Below, one piece after another: positions 1 to 5,041 of a stretch of 5,041 nt of DNA. Both the position numbers and the translations under genes were made by a program. The number at the start of each line of letters is the position of its first letter. The stretch's first letter is position 1. The notes under the pieces were generated by a model. That model had not been told where the DNA came from. It saw only the letters and a program-made list of their open reading frames with translations, and ran no database searches. Origin of the DNA: an uncultured Collinsella sp. (GTDB lineage: Bacteria > Actinomycetota > Coriobacteriia > Coriobacteriales > Coriobacteriaceae); contig URIJ01000155.1 in the NCBI GenBank assembly GCA_900547835.1, positions 1-5,041 on the forward strand. The letters run 5' to 3'.

Positions 1-528
1 AAGAAAATCGCGACGGTACACGGCCGACCAAATCGACGGTTTTTGCTTAAAGAACTGCGTCGTATTGCTGGGATGCACCGGTTTGCCACAATCCCTTGCC
101 TTAAACATCTCGTGCAGCGAACGACGCTCCTCGGGCTTAGACCAGTAGAAATCAAAGTTCGCCTTCGCAAAGTCGGCATTATTGCTATCGGCGGCCGAGA
201 CAAGCTTTTCGAGTGCGTCGGGCGCCATAAAGTCATCGGACTCCAAGATGCCAACGTACTTGCCACGCGCCATCTCCAGACCGTGGTTCATCGAGTCGCC
301 GTAGCCGCTGTTGGCCTTGTCGATCATCTTGACGCGCCCATCGCGCTCCATATACTCGCGGATAATCGCCGGCGAGTTGTCGGTCGACCCGTCGTTAATG
401 CAGATGATCTCAATATCCTTGAGCGTCTGCGCCAGGGCGGAATCGAGACACTCGCGCAGGTAGCGCTGAACATTGTAAATGGGAATAAGCAGCGACAGAA
501 CAGGGCTGCCAGAGGCGTTAGTAGACAA
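1..528 (-). CDS. Family 2 glycosyltransferase, N-terminal 176 residues (cut by window edge)
   Basis: This is the GT-A catalytic domain of a family 2 glycosyltransferase, which transfers a sugar from a nucleotide-sugar donor on the cytoplasmic face of the membrane, typically in surface polysaccharide assembly. Visible motifs are the first beta strand LLIPIYNV (residues 13-20), the donor-binding INDGSTDNS (44-52), NSGYGDSMNHG (73-83) and the metal-binding DXD equivalent ESDD (96-99). The N-terminus lacks a signal peptide or membrane segment, as expected. The start is taken as TTG at 528 because AAGGAG lies 5 bases upstream and the translation enters the GT-A fold at once; no ATG fits. The frame stays open to base 1, so the C-terminal acceptor-specific part is missing and the exact sugar cannot be assigned. 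It is divergent from the acyltransferase gene. The family call is very secure; the substrate is unknown. Confidence 0.93.
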   Translation of the reverse strand, partial: MSTNASGSPVLSLLIPIYNVQRYLRECLDSALAQTLKDIEIICINDGSTDNSPAIIREYMERDGRVKMIDKANSGYGDSMNHGLEMARGKYVGILESDDFMAPDALEKLVSAADSNNADFAKANFDFYWSKPEERRSLHEMFKARDCGKPVHPSNTTQFFKQKPSIWSAVYRRDFL

Positions 529-533
529 ATGTG

Positions 534-539
534 CTCCTT
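534..539 (-). promoter_or_regulatory. Ribosome binding site of the leftward glycosyltransferase
   Basis: AAGGAG on the minus strand sits 5 bases before a TTG codon at 528. It decides the unusual TTG start, since this is the only Shine-Dalgarno match upstream of the conserved N-terminal beta strand. Confidence 0.8.
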
Positions 540-594
540 AGGAAATACCTGTCGTTTCATGGTATCAAAGGGTCAGCGCGCCAGCGGGCGTTTA

Positions 595-600
595 TATAAT
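595..600 (+). promoter_or_regulatory. Probable -10 box (TATAAT) of the acyltransferase gene
   Basis: A perfect TATAAT stands in an AT-rich patch inside the 113-base divergent intergenic region. Transcription would begin near 607, giving a leader of about 35 bases before the ATG at 642. No good -35 hexamer is seen 16-18 bases upstream; a short inverted repeat (CGCC at 579-582, GGCG at 587-590) occupies the spacer instead, so an activator may be needed or the spacer may bind a regulator. The reverse strand of the same patch reads TATAAA and might also serve the leftward glycosyltransferase, but no -35 supports that. Confidence 0.5.
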
Positions 601-631
601 CTATGGAGCTCACAGAGGAGAAACCGATACG

Positions 632-637
632 AAAGGA
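632..637 (+). promoter_or_regulatory. Ribosome binding site of the acyltransferase gene
   Basis: AAAGGA lies 4 bases before the ATG at 642. It favours that start over the in-frame ATG at 603, which has no such site and would precede the transcription start expected from the TATAAT at 595-600. Confidence 0.6.
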
Positions 638-641
638 CGTC

Positions 642-1772
642 ATGCAGCCCAAAGCCGCACGCAACATACCCATCGAAGCGCTGCGCTTAATCGCGGTCGC
701 CGGTATCGCGGTGTTCCACACCTTTCAGTGGACCTTCCAGGCAACCTGTGCCGGCTTGCCGGAATACGTGCCGCTTGCCGCCTTCCCCCATTCCGGCGTG
801 CTCGGTTTTATTAACTTGCTGGGCTGCTGGGCCAACGAGGTCTTCTTTATGATCTCGGGCTATTTTCTCATCGCTTCTGCCGCGCGTGCTTGGGACGGTG
901 GGGCAACGTGGAAGTCGCAAATGCAGCGAACGGCGCAGCGCCTAGGCAAGGTCGTTATGCCCACTGCGTTTTATTGCGTCGTGGCGCTCGCGTGGTCCAC
1001 GGTCGTCTCCCCCATTCCCGATGTTACCCTCAACACGCACTACTGATACACGCTAGGCCTTGAGTTTATCTGGGTCTATGCCGCCACGGTCTTCATGGCG
1101 CCATGGTTTGGACTGGCTAAGTGTCGACTCTCCCAGAAGAGCTACACGACGACGGTCATCGCCGTTGGCATCCTCGCATTTGTTGTTAACGGGTATTTGG
1201 CCGCCATGAGTGCGACAAGCGCCGGCGAGTTTTCTTGGCTCCAGAAACTCATGAGCGCTGCCACGTACGTAATCGCGTTTTTGATCGGCGGGCTGCTCCG
1301 CGACGTTACCGATGCCGTGGATTCGGACAGGGCGGGCGCCTTGGGCATGCGGTCGCTCGCAGCGGTTTTGGCGCTCGCCACCATCCTGGAAGGAGCACTC
1401 TCCTTCACCGGCAACCTCACGGCGATGGCAGCCCTCTCCTACAAATCGACCTCGCTGATCTCGTTTGCCCTCGCTGCCGCCTCCTTGCTCTTTGCGGCAA
1501 CCCGACGCAGTGCCTCAGGCAATCCGCGGACTGCGGGTGTCATCGTCACCTTATCGACCGCCACGCTCGGTTTCTATGTGATGCAGTCGCTCACCAGTAG
1601 CCTGTGGCGTCCCGTCTCCAATACGTTGCTCGCAAACATGCTGGTCAGCCAAAACAGCCCGGCAGCTATATGTATCATCACGGGTACCGTCATTAGCATC
1701 GTCTTTGCTCTGGCGCTCCTCATCATCGATGCAGCTAGAAGCCTTATCGTTCGCAAGCTCAAGCGGCAATAG
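642..1772 (+). pseudogene. Acyltransferase-3 family membrane O-acyltransferase, interrupted by in-frame TGA
   Basis: Acyltransferase-3 proteins (OafA/WecH-like) are multi-pass membrane enzymes that move acetyl or other acyl groups onto sugars of surface glycans. The reading frame gives 376 residue positions with a stop at position 135. Before it are the catalytic R-x10-H motif (R15, H26) in the first membrane segment, the conserved EVFFMISGYFL (66-76), and a basic loop followed by KVVMP. After it the same frame continues with a Tyr-rich helix (136-153) and further hydrophobic segments near 168-189, 206-220, 237-255, 270-286, 298-317 and 340-362, ending KLKRQ. The TGA (1044-1046) falls where the family has the HLWF/HYWY-type tryptophan, so it is most simply a TGG-to-TGA change. 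Only one defect is present and the rest is undamaged, so the mutation is recent, an artefact, or read through. The downstream ATG at 1095 lacks a ribosome binding site and the piece would lack R15 and H26. Flanking glycosyltransferases fit a glycan-acylation role. Confidence 0.85.
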
Positions 1773-1810
1773 ACACGCTGCCGTCAGACGTCAAAGCCGC
1801 TACACCCGTG

Positions 1811-1830
1811 GCAGGTTCCTGCGTTTTATT
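1811..1830 (+). terminator. Possible weak intrinsic terminator after the acyltransferase gene
   Basis: GCAGG (1811-1815) can pair with CCTGC (1818-1822), realistically as a 4-bp stem with a GTTC tetraloop, followed by GTTTTATT (1823-1830). It lies 38 bases after the acyltransferase stop and before the next promoter candidate. The stem is short, so this is tentative. Confidence 0.35.
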
Positions 1831-1836
1831 CAAAGC

Positions 1837-1867
1837 TTGCCGTCAAGGTGCGCCGAGCCTTTACAAT
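1837..1867 (+). promoter_or_regulatory. Candidate sigma-70-type promoter of the GlfT-like gene
   Basis: TTGCCG (1837-1842) and TACAAT (1862-1867) resemble -35 and -10 boxes, with a spacer of 19 bases that is longer than the ideal 17. Transcription would start near 1874, leaving a leader of about 70 bases that includes a GCGCATGCGC palindrome (1906-1915) just before the ribosome binding site. With the terminator-like hairpin upstream, this suggests the gene is transcribed on its own rather than only by read-through. Confidence 0.4.
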
Positions 1868-1925
1868 AGGACAGTCCCAAGGACGTATTCGATAGCTTCC
1901 GCGCAGCGCATGCGCGCCGCGCGTG

Positions 1926-1931
1926 AAAGGA
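1926..1931 (+). promoter_or_regulatory. Ribosome binding site of the GlfT-like gene
   Basis: AAAGGA precedes the ATG at 1943 with an 11-base gap, longer than usual. The in-frame ATG at 1910 has no purine-rich site and would add a basic stretch not expected of the family, so 1943 is preferred. Confidence 0.55.
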
Positions 1932-1942
1932 TATATTGCCCC

Positions 1943-2962
1943 ATGCCTTCAACCCTTCCCACTCCCATCGATAAGCTCGCCATCGTTGTCGTTACGTACA
2001 AGCGCCAGGAACTCCTGGCCAACCTGTTCGACTCCATGACCGAGCTCACGGCAACGCCCTGGCGCATCGTGATTGTCGATAACGAGAATTCGCGCGAGAC
2101 CGAGGCCATGTGCACCGCATTCAACGAGCGCTTGGCCAACCTGTGGGGCATCGACACCGAGCAGCCCGACGCGCAGGGCGGCACCGACCGCGTCATCTAC
2201 GCACCGCAGCTCGAAAACGGCGGCGGTGCGGGCGGCTTCTCGGCCGGCACTAAATGCGCCTACGACCTGGGCGCCCAGTGGTTCTGGGTGATGGACGACG
2301 ACGTGCTCGTCATCCCCGAAGGCATCGAGCGCTTGGCCAAGTGGACCGACCGCTACGATGTCATCCAGGGTTCGCGCCTGGACTTCGACGGCGGCGCGTT
2401 CTTTTGGCAGTACCAACTGATCCTTTCGCTCGGCATTCCAAACCCTGTCGCCAAGTGGGATCTGGGTCCCGAGGGCTACCGCACCATGAACCAGCTGTGC
2501 TTTGAGGGCGGCATGTTCTCGCGCCGCGTGGTCGACAAGATTGGCCTGCCCGACGCGCGCTTCTTCATCTATGGCGACGACGCCTGCTACGGCTATGTCG
2601 CCAGCCAGCACTTCCCCGCCGCCGTGGTCGCCGACGTGGTGCTCAAGCGCGCCCGCGCCGTCTCTAACTGGGACATCGCCGGCAAGCGCCAGCTCAACTC
2701 CACGAGCGACACCAACCGCTACTACATCATGCGCAACCGCGGTTATCTGGCACGCTACATGCAGATCTACGGCGACTACCACCCAGTGCTGTTCCGTCTG
2801 GGCAACGCCGCGACCTTCTGCAAGGAATTCATTCGCCTGGCCGCCGTTGACAAGTGCTTTAAGACCGGAATTCCGGCGCTGCGCCGCGGCATGAAGGACG
2901 CCCGCAAGATCATCAAGGACCCCAACTGGAAGCCCATGCCGCCCATGAAGGACACCGAGTAA
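1943..2962 (+). CDS. GlfT-like family 2 glycosyltransferase (galactofuranosyltransferase type)
   Basis: A complete 339-residue GT-A glycosyltransferase. In order: first beta strand AIVVVTYKR (13-21), donor-site IVIVDNEN (42-49), the glycine-rich NGGGAGGFSAG (92-102), the metal-binding WFWVMDDDV (113-121), an acceptor-side CFEGGMFSRR (186-195), and FFIYGDDACYGY (207-218), whose acidic pair is the likely catalytic-base region, then a Trp (NWDI) and a YYIMRNRGYL segment. The N-x-GG-x-GG, MDDD and (F)IxGDDxxYG set is shared by GlfT1/GlfT2-like galactofuranosyltransferases and related rhamnosyltransferases, so the enzyme probably adds a furanose or deoxyhexose to a lipid-linked glycan in the cytoplasm. 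There is no membrane span; the basic C-terminus (RRGMKDARKIIK) could contact membrane lipid. ATG at 1943 is chosen from the AAAGGA upstream and the immediate fold start. Third positions are almost all G or C, more so than in the acyltransferase gene. Family certain, galactofuranose specificity only likely. Confidence 0.92.
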   Translation: MPSTLPTPIDKLAIVVVTYKRQELLANLFDSMTELTATPWRIVIVDNENSRETEAMCTAFNERLANLWGIDTEQPDAQGGTDRVIYAPQLENGGGAGGFSAGTKCAYDLGAQWFWVMDDDVLVIPEGIERLAKWTDRYDVIQGSRLDFDGGAFFWQYQLILSLGIPNPVAKWDLGPEGYRTMNQLCFEGGMFSRRVVDKIGLPDARFFIYGDDACYGYVASQHFPAAVVADVVLKRARAVSNWDIAGKRQLNSTSDTNRYYIMRNRGYLARYMQIYGDYHPVLFRLGNAATFCKEFIRLAAVDKCFKTGIPALRRGMKDARKIIKDPNWKPMPPMKDTE

Positions 2963-2986
2963 CGGAAGCCGGAAACACCTCGGCGC

Positions 2987-4783
2987 TTAAAGCCGCTGGC
3001 ACACCGTAGCCACATGCTGCCCATCAAAACCGAACCCCCAGCGCATGCGACCCACGCCGGGGCGTGGCACACGGATTTCGTCGATGCCGTCGCGCTCTAT
3101 GTCGAGTAGCGACTGCACGGCCAGCAATTCCAGGCCCAGCGCATCCACATCGGGGTCATACATCAAGTTAATCGTTATCAGCGGGCGCTCGTCCAGCATG
3201 CCAATCGTGTCTGCTACGTCGAACACGGCACCCGTAGGGAAAACCTGGATGTCCCAGCGACCCGCGCCACACTTTCGCCTCGAGGCAGGATTGGCATAAC
3301 CCGGCAAGCCAAAGCAGAGCCCCTGCAAGAGCAGATGATATGGCAGCGGCTTATCTGGGTCGGTCTCACCGATTCCAGCATCCCCCAGGATGCGGCTTAG
3401 CGCCCGCCTCACGGTATCCTCGTTCCCACGGCACAGCCCGTCGCGAAACGCATCGACGTCTCGAATGTCTTCGGCAGCGCACTCAAACCACTCAATAATC
3501 ACTAGACGCAAGGCCTGGCGAAGCTCGTTATTGGGCAATCGCAAAGCACGGAGGCGATTGCCATGCTCTGGCTCCTCAGTCATATCCGTCGTGAGAAAAC
3601 CGGACAGATACAGCGCTGTCCACATGCCATCGTCAGGCGAGAAATCAGGCTCTGCAGTGCCCAAACAAAGCGGGACCTCAGCGCACCCATGGGCCTCGAG
3701 CAAATCAAACAAGACCGAAAGGCGGTCGAGATTCCACCCGGCAACTACCCTACTCAGGCAATCCGCATACCCATACAGATCGGCGCGCACAGGCGCCGTG
3801 CAGCCTCGGTCCAGAAAACCGATCACGCGCGCCGGACTCGAGCAATAGGCCCTGCCAAACCGATATCCCTCGAGCCATTCACGCGCATCCTCCAGGTATT
3901 CCTCGCGCCCAGCATGATTCAACAGAGCCTGGACCTCGGCATCCGAAAAGCCGAAACAACGGTCACACCAGGTCGAAAGCGGCGTCGTCAGACAATACGA
4001 GCAGCCATGCAAAGAAAGCGCCGCTTCGGCAGGGCCGGGACATTCCCCCATCAGACACGTCAGCCGCAACGAATCGCGCGCAGTGGCAATGACCTCGAAA
4101 AGCACGCGATCAAATATCCCTGCCGGATCGGCGCCGGAAGCGACCCTCGCGCTCGCACGGCCCAACCACGCCGCGTCGTACCCATCAACGAGCAATACAA
4201 CCTGCTCATCGCAGGCCATCTCCAGCAGCTCAATGAGCACGCCAAGCACCGAGGCGACCTCGTCCTCGCTCGCCGCGCCACGCGCAACACGTTCGATGTG
4301 ACGCACCTTGTCTCGAGCTAAATCCGGAGCCTCCAAAAGCGCCAGCAGGCGGGCGCACTCGTCCGAAAGAGCATCGCGCACGACGTCGGCAATAGCGGCG
4401 CCACGCCTCGCAGCGCCAGAAAAATCCAGCGATATCACCGGATAGCAAGCATACTCATCCCGATAGCGCCCGCCGTTCGCATCCCAAATCTGAGCATCGG
4501 CAAACAAACGCTGACCAGAGCGACCGACCGCTGGACGCTCCAGAAAAGCCCTGAGCATCGACAAGTTCATGCTCTTGCCAAAACCCTCGGGTCGACAGCA
4601 CACCACAACGGACGCGTCGCAGTCCAACACATCGGCAATAAACATGGTCTTGTCAACCAGCATGCAGCAACCAAGGGCCTCCGCATAGTCGTGCATGCCA
4701 ATGGGCAAAACCGCATCGTCGGCACAGCCGATCAAGCGCACGCCAAAGCCAGCAGCACAATCAACATTTGCCTGTTCAGACAC
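2987..4783 (-). CDS. AAA-ATPase-like / PD-(D/E)XK (DUF1703-type) family protein, altered active sites
   Basis: A 598-residue protein of the family joining an AAA-ATPase-like domain to a C-terminal PD-(D/E)XK nuclease-like domain; its cellular role is not established. Family signatures in order: LPIGMHDY (26-33), VDKTMFI (43-49), P-loop RPEGFGKSMNLSML (64-77), YPVISLDF (114-121), Walker B position VVLLVDGYD (195-203), FGFSDAEV (277-284), EGYRFG (305-310), LYLSGFLT (391-398), LPNNE (416-420), PYHLLLQGL (481-489) and GAGRWDIQVFP (506-516). Departures: the usual DEYD is DGYD, and the ExK expected after the GRxD motif reads NLM (539-541). There are 26 cysteines, with CxxC pairs at 261-264 and 273-276. 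GTG at 4783 is chosen because AGGGGG lies 9 bases upstream and a TACAAT box further up; the frame stays open to an ATG at 4915, but that stretch abuts the upstream terminator and has no ribosome binding site. It is convergent with the GlfT-like gene, 24 bases apart. Family secure, activity doubtful. Confidence 0.9.
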   Translation of the reverse strand: MSEQANVDCAAGFGVRLIGCADDAVLPIGMHDYAEALGCCMLVDKTMFIADVLDCDASVVVCCRPEGFGKSMNLSMLRAFLERPAVGRSGQRLFADAQIWDANGGRYRDEYACYPVISLDFSGAARRGAAIADVVRDALSDECARLLALLEAPDLARDKVRHIERVARGAASEDEVASVLGVLIELLEMACDEQVVLLVDGYDAAWLGRASARVASGADPAGIFDRVLFEVIATARDSLRLTCLMGECPGPAEAALSLHGCSYCLTTPLSTWCDRCFGFSDAEVQALLNHAGREEYLEDAREWLEGYRFGRAYCSSPARVIGFLDRGCTAPVRADLYGYADCLSRVVAGWNLDRLSVLFDLLEAHGCAEVPLCLGTAEPDFSPDDGMWTALYLSGFLTTDMTEEPEHGNRLRALRLPNNELRQALRLVIIEWFECAAEDIRDVDAFRDGLCRGNEDTVRRALSRILGDAGIGETDPDKPLPYHLLLQGLCFGLPGYANPASRRKCGAGRWDIQVFPTGAVFDVADTIGMLDERPLITINLMYDPDVDALGLELLAVQSLLDIERDGIDEIRVPRPGVGRMRWGFGFDGQHVATVCQRL

Positions 4784-4792
4784 CAAAACGTT

Positions 4793-4798
4793 CCCCCT
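4793..4798 (-). promoter_or_regulatory. Ribosome binding site of the AAA-ATPase-like gene
   Basis: AGGGGG on the minus strand is 9 bases before GTG at 4783 (6 before an adjacent in-frame TTG at 4786, a possible alternative). It decides the start against the open upstream extension to 4915. Confidence 0.65.
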
Positions 4799-4817
4799 AA
4801 ATCGCTGCACGATGCCA

Positions 4818-4823
4818 ATTGTA
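4818..4823 (-). promoter_or_regulatory. Probable -10 box (TACAAT) of the AAA-ATPase-like gene
   Basis: TACAAT on the minus strand would start transcription near 4811, about 27 bases before the GTG start, which suits the ribosome binding site at 4793-4798. It matches the -10 candidate of the GlfT-like gene. The best -35 candidate, TCGGTA (4840-4845) at 16 bases, matches only half of the consensus, so basal expression may be low. Confidence 0.4.
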
Positions 4824-4915
4824 ATGACCGCCTCGCGCGTACCGACGACGCCGCGCGAACATATCGGGCAACGGTAGCAACAAGAGGTGTGAGGGGGCAT
4901 AACTAATCGTTGCAC

Positions 4916-4953
4916 AACAAAACGGGGCCCGATGCATTCGCACCGGACCCCGT
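4916..4953 (-). terminator. Intrinsic terminator of the gene at the right edge
   Basis: ACGGGG (4922-4927) and CCCCGT (4948-4953) form a 6-bp GC-rich base, continued by two inner 3-bp helices separated by single mismatches and closed by a four-base loop. On the minus strand the hairpin is followed by TTTTGTT (4922-4916), the U-tract of an intrinsic terminator; the plus-strand side has no T-run, so it acts leftward. It lies 32 bases after the stop of the right-edge gene and insulates the AAA-ATPase-like gene from it. Confidence 0.85.
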
Positions 4954-4958
4954 CCCAA

Positions 4959-4984
4959 CTCTTTAGTTATCTAGCAACCAAGAG
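4959..4984 (-). other. Second stem-loop in the 3' untranslated region of the right-edge gene
   Basis: CTCTT pairs with AAGAG, and GGTT with AACT across one bulged A, leaving a seven-base loop. It lies between the stop codon at 4986 and the terminator hairpin and might protect the mRNA 3' end. The helix is AT-rich and modest, so its significance is unsure. Confidence 0.3.
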
Positions 4985-4985
4985 G

Positions 4986-5041
4986 CTACTCCTCCGAGCC
5001 GTCCTCCCCAGAAGCCTTCTTCTGCTGATCGAGCTTATGCT
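4986..5041 (-). CDS. C-terminus of an unidentified gene (17 residues, cut by window edge)
   Basis: The minus-strand frame entering at the right edge reads HKLDQQKKASGEDGSEE and ends in TAG (4988-4986). A basic and glutamine-rich stretch followed by a hydrophilic acidic tail is a plausible cytoplasmic protein end. It is supported as a real gene end mainly by the strong leftward terminator 32 bases downstream. Too little is present to name the protein. Confidence 0.6.
   Translation of the reverse strand, partial: HKLDQQKKASGEDGSEE

Noticed and set aside
43..690. Plus-strand 215-codon open frame
   Set aside because: It lies antisense to the clear glycosyltransferase domain and runs into the acyltransferase start; no ribosome binding site and no recognisable domain. 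A shadow of high-GC coding.
1044..1046. TGA as a selenocysteine codon
   Set aside because: The family has Trp here, not Cys or Ser, and I see no convincing selenocysteine-insertion hairpin right after the TGA.
1095..1772. Downstream acyltransferase fragment as a separate gene
   Set aside because: It starts in the middle of a membrane segment, has no ribosome binding site and lacks the catalytic R-x10-H motif; it is the rest of the same reading frame.
1949..2782. Minus-strand 277-codon open frame within the GlfT-like gene
   Set aside because: Its composition (Val, Ala, Gly, His, Asp) is typical of the antisense of a gene with G/C at almost every third position; the sense strand has all the family motifs.
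2963..2986. Bidirectional terminator between the convergent genes
   Set aside because: Only short imperfect stems (such as CGGC with GCCG around the minus-strand stop) and no T-tract on either side, so no terminator is called.
3563..4321. Plus-strand 252-codon open frame opposite the AAA-ATPase-like gene
   Set aside because: Arg/Pro/Gln-rich antisense translation without start signals or motifs; the minus strand carries the whole family signature series.

Overview
The window looks like chromosomal DNA from a high-GC, Gram-positive gut anaerobe, most likely a Coriobacteriia member such as Collinsella. The reasons are strong G/C bias at third codon positions, AGGAG-type ribosome binding sites, TTG and GTG starts alongside ATG, and a Gram-positive style of surface-polysaccharide genes next to an AAA-ATPase-like/PD-(D/E)XK family protein. 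The genus is an inference from style, not from a marker gene.

Left half (1-2962): a cell-surface glycan region. A family 2 glycosyltransferase runs leftward off the window edge from a TTG start at 528. Divergent from it is an acyltransferase-3 type membrane protein (642-1772). Its reading frame is intact except for one in-frame TGA at 1044-1046, exactly where the family has a conserved tryptophan, so it is called a pseudogene. After a 170-base leader with a probable terminator and promoter comes an intact GlfT-like (galactofuranosyltransferase-type) family 2 glycosyltransferase (1943-2962). Together these would assemble and O-acylate an exported polysaccharide or wall glycopolymer. The nonsense mutation predicts loss of the acyl decoration.

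Right half (2987-4783, minus strand, convergent with the GlfT-like gene across 24 bases): a 598-residue protein of the AAA-ATPase-like plus PD-(D/E)XK (DUF1703-type) family. It is an unusual member. The Walker B acidic pair reads DG instead of DE, the C-terminal nuclease-like fold keeps the GRxD motif but has lost the ExK pair, and a compact C-x2-C-x8-C-x2-C cluster sits in the middle. It looks like an enzymatically altered paralogue rather than a typical member.

Right edge (4916-5041): a strong minus-strand intrinsic terminator and the last 17 codons of an unidentified leftward gene with an acidic tail. The terminator separates that gene from the AAA-ATPase-like gene, which has its own likely promoter.

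I see no RNA gene, CRISPR array, insertion sequence or clear new multi-gene system. The best leads are the TGA-for-Trp codon and the altered active sites and cysteine cluster of the AAA-ATPase-like protein.
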